Positions 1-10,420 of a stretch of DNA of 64,000 bases are shown here, in pieces (positions within the stretch are counted from its first letter, which is position 1; each line of letters starts with the position of its first letter). Where the stretch lies: positions 1-64,000 of the forward strand of contig VWPU01012134.1 in the NCBI GenBank assembly GCA_013398955.1. Reading direction: 5' to 3'. The notes below the pieces were generated by a model. That model was not told the DNA's origin, ran no database searches, and was given only the letters and a program-made list of their open reading frames with translations. Both the position numbers and the translations under genes were made by a program. The stretch is from Callaeas wilsoni (lineage: Eukaryota; Chordata; Aves; Passeriformes; Callaeidae).

Positions 1-170
1 GAGGGGCCGGGCCCGGCCGGGGGCCGCAGCGGGCTCGGCGGAGCCACAGCCGCCGGCAGAAGTTGGCGACAAACGCCTTGTGGCCGTGGCTGCAGCCGCG
101 GGTTTCTTTGTGCGTCTGTCAGCACTTTGGGTGACATTCCCTCCGCCGCGCGGGTGGCGATTTTTCCCTT
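1..170. promoter_or_regulatory. Edge of a CpG island, probable promoter or first-exon region
   Basis: The first 170 bases are strongly GC-rich and dense in CpG (runs of GGCCGG, CCGCGG, CGGCGG and CCGCGCGGG), then the sequence drops abruptly to the AT-rich background. In vertebrates such islands usually mark promoters or first exons. The window begins inside it, so the gene and its strand cannot be told. A short plus-strand open frame runs through it (positions 80-274), but nothing in it resembles a known protein. The nearest gene-like sequence is the decayed dynein exon about 870 bases to the right, whose 3' end points towards this island. Confidence 0.6.
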
Positions 171-1039
171 TTTTTATTGCTGGAAGAGGTTATTCTATAC
201 AAGAGAAAAAGAAGAAAATCCTTTGTAATTTTCACAGAGGTTTTTTAGAATATACTGCCGAAAAAACAATTTAATTTTTTTTTTCTTTTTGTAATTGGTG
301 AATTTCTTAGCCTTCAGGTGGATGCACTTTCTTTAATACAGATTTCTGTTCCAAAGAGATACTTGATTTCTTTGATCAGAGCTTATAACTACCTATATAC
401 ACCTGTGTTTGTAAGTATATTTTAAGAGTCAGTAAGAAAAATTGTTTTCATTAAAAGCCTTCCAAAACAAAAATTAAAAAGGACAGAGGAAAATATGATA
501 ACCTAGCAGCCAAGCCACGCTTTCCTCTCATGCATGATCCAAATGTTTTGGACCAAACCCTTAGGAATATAAATTGGTGGTGTGAACCTCACTGATTTAC
601 CTCAGCTGAAGACCTAATTCCAGTGCACTGCATGCTCAGAATATGTAAAAGATATTCCAGAGACACAAAACCACATGGTTGTGCATCTCAAGATAAACCA
701 AACTGAACCAAAATAAATTCTTATTCTGTACTACAGTAATTACCTGTAGTGACTGCAAATTCTTCTTTCCCATGCACACAGACAGGTATTTAGCTAGAAA
801 CTGTATGTGATGCTTTAAAATTGAAAGAAGTAGTTTCTTGTTTGATTTTTTTTTTCTTCGTGATAGATGTGTGGTCACTCTAGGATATGTGAACAAATCT
901 TTAAGACATGAAATTAATTCTTCTTTATTATTGCATATCCTGTAAAGGCTTTTAGTGACTTCTCTGTTTCAAGTGGCTTTAAAATGAGAAGTCTAATACT
1001 CATATTTTTAAAGTTTTATTTCTGTGGTGTTTTGCTTGC
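171..1039. other. Non-coding AT-rich sequence, nothing recognised
   Basis: The stretch is AT-rich with several homopolymer T runs. The next dynein exon expected after the dead exon at 1040-1266 (the DTLE..CSKE part) was looked for on the minus strand and not found. Confidence 0.5.
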
Positions 1040-1266
1040 CTGGTCAAATTTATCCAGTGCAGCATGGTGATCAGGCAGTGTTACAGGTAGTAGCTTATCC
1101 TTTATTTTAATGGGAGGTTTCCTAAATCCACTCTGGAATGAGATGTGCTTTAGGGAAAGGAGCAGGTTCCCCACGCTCAAAACCAATTGCCCTGCTGACT
1201 TCCTTCCCTGGTTTTCTTCAGTAATTTCTCTAATGTGTCCAGCCACTTTACTACAAAATAAATATT
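1040..1266 (-). pseudogene. DNAH11-like: Decayed dynein heavy chain exon (AAA6 to C-terminal linker part)
   Basis: Read on the minus strand, this matches the axonemal dynein exon that follows the GHWVILQ exon. It starts in one frame with NIYFVVKWLDTLEKLLKK, where the family has N-V-H-L-V-A-K-W-L-x-T-L-E-K-L-L. It continues in another frame with EPAP....HLIPE, and ends with IKIKDKLL....HHAALDKFDQ, where DNAH11 has IKITNEPP....LHAALYNFDQ. The span is 227 bases against about 228 expected. Damage is clear. A TGA follows the NWF residues and a TAG follows HLIPEWI. Small indels shift the frame, the acceptor AG reads TG, and the donor reads GC instead of GT. In the human family this part is very strongly conserved, so the exon is almost certainly dead. 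The AAL..FDQ ending favours DNAH11 over DNAH9 or DNAH17. Confidence 0.85.
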
Positions 1267-1811
1267 CAGAGATAAGGAGGTAGAGAGGGGAGCAGGGAAG
1301 AAAAAATAGGCCTCCCAGTGAGCTATTGATTTGAAATTGGAAACATTTTATTGATACAAGAAAAACCCAGACGTAAGGAAGCAGTTTGATATTGCACAAT
1401 ATTTGAAAAAAATTGTGTGCATCTGTTTAGCACAATACACTGCATAATGACAGCAATCTTCCCTGTTTGTATCTATTCATCTGATTATACAGCGTAACAA
1501 TTCTTTTTGCTACACATTTATTTACTAAAGGATTTTTTTTAATGGATAATAAATTAGTAAATCAGATATCATGTGCTTGGGAAAATATGTTAGTTGACTC
1601 CCTACACGCAAGATAGTTGCAATTCATATTTTATGTGATATTCAGCGATACTCACATACACAGATGAAGTTATGTGCTTCCCTTGTGGCAAAGACAAAGG
1701 AAGTTTTAAATCACTATTTAGTACTCTTTCATCTAGGCACATGTTATTTTGAAACGCTTCAGTTTTTAACACCGCAGTGCAGCACTGATGTAATGAAGAG
1801 CTTTGACTTAC

Positions 1812-1939
1812 TTGAAGTATAACCCAGTGGCCTTCTTTTGATGCCTTTTCCATAGCTATTTCTGCTGCAGCTTCCTGTCCTTGACCCAGCGATACATTGT
1901 GAAGTTCTCCTGAGTCAATGGTAAATTCAAACTTGTTCC
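1812..1939 (-). pseudogene. DNAH11-like: Dynein heavy chain AAA6 exon, open, part of a broken gene
   Basis: The 128-base exon encodes [20 protein letters not shown] followed by [22 protein letters not shown]. This is the conserved AAA6 segment of axonemal outer-arm dynein heavy chains; [10 protein letters not shown] and GHWVILQ are family signatures. The minus-strand acceptor is ctgtttag and the donor is CAA|gtaagt, both good. There is no stop or frameshift. Dynein heavy chains are the ATP-driven motors of cilia and flagella, and AAA6 closes the motor ring. The next exon (1040-1266) is clearly dead, and the exons expected just upstream were not found, so this piece is annotated as part of a pseudogene despite being open. 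FTIDSG and EKASK.GHWVILQ look most like DNAH11. Confidence 0.85.
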
Positions 1940-4900
1940 CTAAACAGAACAATATACTGTACTACTTTGAGCCAAATAATGAAGTGTTCAAACAAGCATG
2001 TGTTCTACACACAGTGTTTAAATGGCACCACATCACATGAGTCACCAAAGATAAAAAACAGCCCTCAAAAGTATAGTTTCAATAAATCAGCTGAGCTAGG
2101 ATATTGTGCTGCTTTCTGGCTAGGTATTCTGTGTTAGCAAAATGCTCCTGTGTCTGAAAAGCATCCCAGAGTGAAACAATTGATTCCTGCTGATGGCTTC
2201 CCTACGTATTGCCTATATGAATATTTCAATGCGCACTGAAGTGGATATATTAGAAATTTATCTAAAGAAAAATAAAGAAGTTAATGTCTCACCGAAGGTG
2301 GCATTACACGCAGGCAATGAAAGAGGCTAAACGGAAGTCGTTATGCTGGCATTAGGAACGGGTTGGGTCGCAGGAGGGTTAGCAAGTATTCAGTAGGGTC
2401 AATCTGTTGCTCAAGTATACTGGTGCAAGGCTGATGACTTGTGCAGACACAGAAGAGCAAGCAGCTACCTCTGGTTTCAGAAAGCACCGAGTGTTCCCCC
2501 AGGCAGCTGCCTGAGCCAAGCACTGTAACTTTCCTCAGGCACTGAGTGCTGGAGCTGTAATGCCGGCGGTGTGTTAACATGTGACAGCACTCGGCACTCA
2601 TGGAAAGGCCTGGCTTATTTCTCTGGTTATGGAAGAATTTCTAAGACCAGTGGTATTGCCAACTAACTTGGTAGAAAGATCTTTTATTCCATGGTAAGTG
2701 TTACATTTTCTCATTATTGTTAGTAATAGCATCTAGTCCAGACTGATCTAATGGTTCAGAATCGATAAGGGGACCAGCCCGGGAGAGAAACACTCCTGGG
2801 GTACAGCACTGCCTTCTCTGGAAGTTTTTGTGAACACGGGACACGTTTAGTTCCAAGTTACATTTGGGCAAAGTTCCCATAAATTAAGAATTACAGTTGA
2901 CAGAACCTCGTGAAAAACAACAGTTAAGGTGTAAGACCTGTCTGTGGGGCATAATATTTTATCATGACTTCTATTTGGTAAAGATCCAAATGCAACACAC
3001 ATTAGGGTCACTCACAGTACAGAATCTGTCCTTCAAAGGGCAGAGACTGGTAATGCAAACTGACAGCACAAGTCATCCTGGACATTCTGCTGCCTCACAT
3101 AAATATTAGGTTGAGGAGAGAACTTTTCACTTTTCATGCTTTTAGAAATTTCTCCTTTCTGGACATTTCACATCCATTTCTTTTGCTTGTTCTATCCAGG
3201 AACCTTCAGTATCTCTGTTCGAATAACATAATTTATTTAACATTGTCCACACTTGAAAAAATACTATGTAGAGCCAGTACATTTGAGCACAAGCATGTGG
3301 ATTTTTAAAATCAATGTAACTGAAGTTTTTTATTTTTAAAAATAAATATAAAATAAATTTAAAAATATAAAAATGTAGGGTCATTATTGTAGACACCCTG
3401 TACCCTGATTTCTCTTCATGGAGATGTAAACAGAAAATCAAGTAAATGTTGAAACAGTGATCTGTGTAAGTTCAGAATGTTCACAGAGGATGAGTTTGTT
3501 TTTCTGTACCTAAAAGCTTTAGAACAGAGCAGCTCTGAAATTAATAGAAATTATTTGTAATATTTATCAGTGTTTATTTTCTCAAAAGCTTTGGGGTTTA
3601 TTTGTGGCCAATTTCCTCATTTAAAACATTTTAAAATCTTTTAAAACCATGCAATACAGCTTCTGGAGATCATAAGTTTAAATCATACACATATAGGAGC
3701 ATTCCTTAGAGTATGTGAATATGTTCACAGATGATGATTAAGCGTGTCAGTTTATAAGATCAGCTAAGCCTTCATCAAAATATAGAGAAAATTCTAAACA
3801 TAAAGCTTTTCTGAAATTTCTACCTTAACAAATTAAATGTGGACTTTTGTGTGTAAGCCTTTTAGTATGTCATCAAGACTAGAAACACTGGATTGTGCTG
3901 AGAAGGAGTATTAATACAACATTCCAAGATCAGTTGAACTCAGATTTCTCTAGAAGAGGAACAGTTTGTATTAAGAAATTGCCAGATCAAAGTTATATGG
4001 TGAAATGCTTAAAATTTTAAAAGTCTAGAAGAACCAGACCTAAATTTTCCACTGCTGTAAGAAACAACAAGAGAGCTCCACACCATTATTTATTGTGTTG
4101 TACAGGGATGTGCTGGGTTCTGTTACTTGGTATTTAATCCAGAGGTGCATTCAGCTATGTATTAGTAGTGAGCACTGAGCCATTAGAGCAGCAAAAGATA
4201 GGACAGAAATAAACTGATGGCTGCAATTGCCCCTTTGAAAAAGAACAGGAATTTTGAGAGGGGAGAGAAAGGAGTTTCCTTGGCCTCGGTGGAGTTTATT
4301 ATTCTCTGGAAACAGGTAAACCAACCCTGGCTCAGGAAGATACTTTAGAATAGGAAATGTTTTGCCTTTGAAATGTACCAGATTACATGTCATTTCAAAT
4401 AGTGTTCATGGCAAAGATACCCCTGGGACCACCTTACAAGAGCTTTATTTCTTGCCTGCAAATTAGTCAATTCAAAACACTTCTCTCATCTCTGCCTTCA
4501 GCTCTTAATACCACACACGCCATTCGTAAAATAGCGGAGAAGAATGAAAAGACCCTGAATACAATGGTACAATTAAAGAAATAAAACAAAAGACTGTAAA
4601 AGCAAGAACAAGATGGGTTTCAGCAGACAAGGGGAAGAATGAAATTTTGGTGCATTTTTGGAGGCATTTCAATAAACCCTTTTTCTTCCGTTTCAGCAGG
4701 GGCTCATTGAAACAGCAATGTTTTCCAAGTGCAGGCAGACAGACAATAGCATCTAAATTATTTTTAAGAAAGCACTTATAGTACTAAGCACTCACTACTA
4801 CTAAATCCATCTTAGAGGAGAAGGGTGGAGGAAGAAGAAAGGTCAACAAATGTATCAAGTTCTTTGTGTAATGCCTCACTGACATTTTCCAACTCCCTCA

Positions 4901-5676
4901 GCTGGCTTTTATTTTTTTATTTTTTATTTTTCAGAATCCTGGTAAAATGCAGTAAAGGATTTAAGGTTATCGTCTGTCTCTCTCTAACTTCTGACATCTC
5001 TTTATAACAAGAAAGAGTCACAGCCAACTGTAACAGGAGGGCAACACAATGAATCCTGGTAAGACAGGGAAGGGGGGAGGTTCAACTTTGCTGCCCCTTT
5101 GCCCCTATTTCTTCCTCACAGAACAGAAGTGCCATCTGTTACTATACCTAACATGCATGCATTTGACTTCCATTCAGTAATAACTATCACAGGAAAAAGA
5201 TTATCAAGTGATCTAAAGCACTATCAGCATTAGCAAATCTTCCCATCCAGTGTTTTGTTTGTGCCTCCAAAGATCTTGCGGATGAAATGGATATGGGCAA
5301 GTGTCTTAATTGCCTAGAATTATTCTGTTCTCTGGTAGAGGACCATATGGTCAAGGTGTGGCTCATGATCAGACTAAGGATATTTAGGTGCTTAGGTCAG
5401 AAAGAGATTTAGGAAAATCAAGCAAGAGGACTGATGTTTAGATTCTCCAATCTGAATTCACTAGAGTCTTTATTACTTGGTGTTGTAATACATCATCATA
5501 ATAATGCAAAATCAAATCACAGCATGTTGTGTGAGGCTAGACAGTATTGACGTATAAGCATGTTTTAAAGTAATCTGTAAAAATGTTTCTTAGGCTTCAG
5601 TCAAATTTGTTGCATTCACAAGTAAAAACCCCAACACCACCAAACACCTTCCAGTCCAGCAAACTCAGTTTAAGAT
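1940..5676. other. Intronic or intergenic AT-rich sequence with no supported gene
   Basis: The missing dynein AAA5-AAA6 exons should lie in or near here (for example the RPDRMTYALRNFVEEKLG part). They were searched for on the minus strand by motif and not seen. Very AT-rich simple sequence lies near 3330-3380. Open frames are short and unlike known proteins. Confidence 0.5.
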
Positions 5677-6003
5677 TGTGCCAGTTTTGACTGGGGTAGA
5701 TATTCTGGGTGAAGTTTGTTCATAGCAGCTAGCATGAGGCTGTGTTCTGGATTTGTGCTGGAAACAGTGTTGATAATTCAGAGGTGTTGAGAGGACAACA
5801 GCTGGGGCAGTTGACCCCAAGTGAACAAAGGGATATTCCCTGCCATATGGCATCCTGCTCTCTGTATTAACTGGAGATGGAAGTTGGCTGGGGACTGCGG
5901 CTCGAGGACTGACTGGGCATTGGTTTGGTGGTGGTGAGCAACTGTTTTTCATTGGCATCACTTTTTCTTGGGTATCATTTCTCTTTTTTTGGTATTATTA
6001 TGA
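5677..6003 (+). mobile_element. Avian ERV LTR fragment, plus orientation, truncated at its 3' end
   Basis: It begins with the family's LTR start (TGTGCCAGTTTTGACTGGGG) and contains the segments TGTGCTGGAAACAGTGTTGA, CAAAGGGATATTCC, GGAGATGG, TTGGCTGGG and GGCATCACTTTTTCTTGGG. All are shared with the longer copies near 38.2 kb (same strand) and 49.0 kb (opposite strand). It stops before the conserved 'taaact...cttatctcaaccc' part. There is no internal retroviral coding sequence next to it, so it is a decayed solo LTR piece. The two short open frames within it are not genes. Confidence 0.8.
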
Positions 6004-8971
6004 ATCCCTCAGCTATGCCCAGTCATGCCTGATGTCTTATTGTTGAAAGAAATGGGGTGCAGCAGCGAAGGAAAGGTGCCTACAGTGTGCTGTTTGCAAA
6101 GCAGGGTAACGATTAAACAATTGGCGCAGTGAGATTTCTCTGTCAGAGCCCTTCAGGTGTTTCTGTGCTCTTTCCTCTTGCTGTCTATACCAGATTGTTT
6201 TACAGTCTCTCATTTCTTCAGCTTCACATCTTTCCCCCCTTTGCTCTTGCTGCCTGTACACCTGGTTACTTAAAACACTTCTATGACCAGAAATTGGCCA
6301 CCCTGTCAGATGTCAGCGTTCTTCCCAAAGGCTGGGGAATGACCTCAGGCATGGGAGACGCATGGCCAGTGCTGTTATAATGTACTTAAACCTGTAAAAT
6401 TGTTCAAGAGGGAAAAGCCAAGAAAATGACTAGCAAGTAGCTTGTGCTTTAGACTAGCTTAATTTTCTCAAGTCAAATCTGAAGCTGATCTGTCTGGCAA
6501 ACCTACTGATGCCTACATTGTCAAAATACATGAGACAACATTTCATTTCTCCAAATTTCCATTAATTTCATTGCCTTATTTTCTTTCTTTTCCTCCTACA
6601 CCAGGATGACACCTTTGAAGTGTACTTTTGAGAGCATAATTTGATCAAATGATCCAAGGGAACTCCCTATAGATAACCATGATTTAATGCTAGATCTGCT
6701 CTAAAGGTTAGCATACCTGACAATGGCAATTGGTTTAACCCCTGTTAATTTTAAAATATTTAATACAGTGTGTTTTTTCTGAGCAGAACTGGATCTTCCC
6801 TACACAGCTTGATGAGAAATGTATCATAAAAAGGCAGGGCCCAGCCATGTGGGGTCATGAGCATTCTGAGCATTCCGACCTCGACAAGAGCAGGCCTTTG
6901 TCATCCTGCTGAAGTCAGCCATTGCACATGTTCTTGTGCGAGATGCTTGCAGCTGACTTCCAGATAACCTTGTGGATATTGGGCAAGAATTCACTGGCTG
7001 GCTGATTTATGTTTCAGTATAGTAGATATTCTGTGCTCTGAAAACAAGTAGGGTCAGCATCTGAATCTGAATTTCTTCATCTTCCCTTTCTCTTCTCCAT
7101 TTGGAATTTTATTTCCCATCTCAGAACACATGCACTGAAAGCCAAAGAAATCTCTTCTATCAGGTTAATATTTTCATCCTAGTCCTAGTTCACATCCATG
7201 TAGGCTTTGGGTTCCCCTGCTCTGTACCCATTTGTCACTCTTTTCAAAGGGAAGAAGGAAACTCTTGGTATGGGTGCAGAACTTAGAAGAGATCTGTGCC
7301 GAATAAGAGCGAGAACACAGCTGCACAAGACTCAGCATACTTCTCACAGACAAAACGCAGTGAAGGAAAAGATGACACTTTAAGCTAAATGAGAGTTCAT
7401 TATACAACACTCTTTCCATTCAGCTCATTCTAGGAGGAATATATACATGTGGCAGCAGCACTCAGGACATGAAGAGCTACTTTGAAAGTTGATGCGTTTC
7501 CCAGTGTTTGAGATGAAGATGGAAAGTAGAGAGTGAGAAAATTGGCTGTCCCTGCAGAGGTCCCCCCCAGCCACAGCAATGTTGTGAAGCAATCATACTT
7601 TTCTATCCTTAACGAGAAGCAGCCTGGACTGGTTCAGAGCAAATGCAGTTTGTAGGAAGCATTTCAGACTGATGTTCTTCCCTGAGGAGGGAGTTTTCCA
7701 GGGGCCTGGCAGAGCCAGCTGGCAGCATGAATAGCACCAGCTACAGCAAGGAGACCCAAGCAGAACTACACCAACTTGTCCATATTCCCTTGTACTGTGC
7801 TGAATCAGGAAGGCATGCAAGGGGGACTCGAAAATCCTAAGGCAAAGGACTGCTCTGTGGGCTGCTTGGCCATACATAAAGGTGTACATACACAGTGATA
7901 AATGGGAGCTCATGCAGGGTTCATGCTGTACTGGGAGAGCTAACTGGGCTGTGAAAGTAAGCTTTACCCTTTCAAACAGACCGAGGTAAGTGACAGTTGA
8001 GGGTGTTACACAGGCAGTTGGGTCCTTTACGCTCAGACTAATGTTCTCAGAGTCTTTTGCTCACTGCACTGCCTTGTGAAATACAGCAGTAAAAGCCTGT
8101 GACCAGAGGGAAAGTGGTAAGCCAGTGGTAGCACTAGATTAAAACAGCAGCACGCAAACACACTGACCTCTTCCTGAGTGGTAACCTTGAGTGAGAGCTA
8201 ATTCACTGGATTGATTTTATTCAGCTTGTCCATGAGGAAACAGAGCACAGCAGCATTGACTGTGACTGGCCAAAAGTGCTTGTGAGCTTAAGTGATCTTT
8301 ATAGTGCTTTTTTCAGCTTCCAGGTCCTTAAAGATGTTGGCAATGTTATGATGTGCTGTTACACTCAAAGTCTTCTGTTTGGCAAAAATGAACTGGCAAA
8401 AGGCAAAAGAATATGAATGAATCTAAGAATTTATTATTAGTCCAAATAAAGTTTTAAACAGTCTAATCAGCAAAATTAATTAACGAGTATAGGAAGACCT
8501 CATTAAAAATAGAGTTAAAATTGCTACACTAAAAATTCCCTCTTCTCTGGCATTGTGCTTACTCCCCCAGTTCTCCTTTGGGTCTTAAGATTGGTGTTCC
8601 GCAAAAGGAATGGGGGAGTATTATGATGAGTTATCACCAGGATTAGTGTGATACTCATGGGAGAGGGACGTCTTTCTTCTCAGCCTGGTGTCTGCTTGGA
8701 TTTAGTTTTGTATGTTTTCTTAACAGTATCATCTAGCTATGATTAAATGGCTGATTTGTGTCAAATGTGTCTGCACTCTTCCCCACAGCTGACTCTAGAG
8801 TTCAGTTCACAATGAATAACCATTTACTATTACCCTAAACTGGAATTAAACTAAAACAAATCTAGTCAAGAGTGCCTCACAGCTGGACAATTGCTATCAC
8901 AGCTAAACCATGTTAAAATGTTTCTAGGCCCCAGAAAACCCAGAGTGTGGCCAAGTCCCTACACTGTCATG
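6004..8971. other. Non-coding sequence, no supported gene
   Basis: No recognisable exon or clear repeat was found. A stretch near 8220-8290 (ccatgaggaaacagagcaca) weakly resembles the core of MIR-type SINEs, but it is too short to call. Near 8715-8755 the minus strand reads S-A-I-*-S-*-L-D-D-T, faintly like the dynein SAAEGSFLDDT motif with two stops. Confidence 0.45.
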
Positions 8972-8994
8972 TCAATACAAACCTTGTTGCTTTT

Positions 8995-9200
8995 TACTAA
9001 TAATGACAAAATCACATTTATTGGGCTGTAAAGTCACTTTGAATAGTCTGTGAAATGCAGAGCAAGGATTTGCAAACCGTGTTATGACTGCAGAGTCATG
9101 ACTGAGCAGCAGATCTTGGAAACATTCACACTTTCCTAACTTCTCTTGAATTAGAGTAATTCGAAGTCTGATTGACTTGTATTTCTTCACTGCCATCAGG
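8995..9200 (-). pseudogene. Doubtful trace of a dynein AAA5 exon
   Basis: The minus-strand frame contains KCECFQD...VITRFANP. This can be laid against the dynein ECEFN(K)NFRLILHTKLANPH segment, and the spacing of the two matching nucleotide blocks (GTGTGAAT and TTGCAAATCCT) is close to that expected. The position fits the gene order between the exons at 20.7 and 1.9 kb. Identity is low and the downstream half (KPELQAQTTLLNF in the family) is poorly matched. It could be chance. The open frame of 113 codons also contains a hydrophobic upstream part (AVQTIALSLIIAVFLLIGQI) unrelated to dynein. Confidence 0.2.
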
Positions 9201-9313
9201 AGGCCAGCTAACAAAAAGTATTTGATTTTCATCGCCAATATAATTTGCCCAATCAGCAGGAATACTGCGATTATTAAACTGAGAGCTATAGTTTGTACTG
9301 CTAAGTTAAACAT

Positions 9314-10084
9314 TCTTGTAACTGCAGGAGACCATAATGTAACCTGATAAATGTATAGGATAATTAAGAAACATGCTTGAATCCAAGATACATCAGACGT
9401 ACAGACACACAGACAGGCACTAGCAGGCAGATTTTATATGAGCTAGTTCACAATGATTTCTGAAGTTGAGTCTGTACACAAACACAACTAGATCTCATAT
9501 ATATTATTAGAGATTGAGTAGAAACAGAATGAGAGATTTCATAGTCACATCTGTTTAACTTTTGAGCTAAGTAATCATCTGAAGACTGGAAACTAATATC
9601 TTCACATCTCTATTAAATATTTCAATGCTGTTTGCTGGCATTCTTCTGAAAAGACTCACTGAATATTCCATTTTCTTTGGCAGACTGTGTTCACAGATGC
9701 ACATCTTTAATAACAGAAACACTTGTTACACATTTCCAAAATTATCTGATCAGCTTCCTACAAACAAGAAGAACTTTTACATCAGCTTGGTACATGACTA
9801 TGTATTTTACATACATGCAGTTTTCACCATGTACAAGATTCAAGTTGCTCTAAAATACCTCCCATACAATTGTACGTAAAAGGTATATTTATTTTAAAGA
9901 TGTGATTTTTCCATGGCAAATTAAAAAAAAAAATATATATATATATACCCTGTTGATTAATCTCTTCTTTTATGTTTTATAAGCACTCAGATTTTCAACT
10001 ATACTTGTAAATATATGTGTATTTTAATGTTACAAGTATAGATATTAATATCTAGGTGATCTGTTAAGTGTGATTACTCTCAAG
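9314..10084. other. AT-rich non-coding sequence with an A-run and short (TA)n
   Basis: A short poly-A followed by about seven TA units lies near 9923-9948. Nothing else was recognised. Confidence 0.5.
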
Positions 10085-10420
10085 GAGAGGACATACAGAC
10101 CTCGTCATCTGGAGACTGAGAGAGCCACAGCTTTCCAGGGATCCTCTGCCAATGTTTCACCACCCTCATGGTAAATAATGTTTCCTAATCCCTGGTCAGA
10201 ATTTCTCTTGGTCTGACTTCTGCATGTTGCCTCTTTCTTGTCCTTGTGCGCGTCTAAGGAAAACCTGTCTCTGTCTTGTTTGTAGCCTCTTGTGAAGTAT
10301 TTCCAGACAGCAGTAGATGCCCCTGTGCTCTTGGCCTTTTCAAGGCTGAAGAACCACAGTGCCCTCAGCCTCTCTTCACAGGTTTCCTGCTATAGCCTCC
10401 ACTGGAGCAGGTTAATATCT
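10085..10420 (-). mobile_element. CR1 LINE fragment (end of ORF2 / 3' region), minus orientation
   Basis: Plus-strand text such as TTTCACCACCCTCATGGTAA, TTTCAAGGCTGAAGAACCAC and CCTCAGCCTCTCTTCACAGG is the reverse complement of the familiar avian CR1 consensus, where CACCACCCTCACGGTAAAGA, CAGGCTGAACAACCCCAACT and CTCAGCCTGTCTTCATAGGA occur in the same order. CR1 is the dominant avian LINE, and most copies are 5'-truncated like this one. The copy is diverged, so insertion is old. Confidence 0.8.

Noticed and set aside
8715..8755. Minus-strand S-A-I-*-S-*-L-D-D-T resembling dynein SAAEGSFLDDT
   Set aside because: The match is very short with two stops and no support from flanks; kept only as a note in the region entry.
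8972..9313. 113-codon minus-strand frame with a hydrophobic start, as a membrane protein gene
   Set aside because: No recognisable family, no Kozak or splice support; only a faint dynein-like segment was kept at low confidence.
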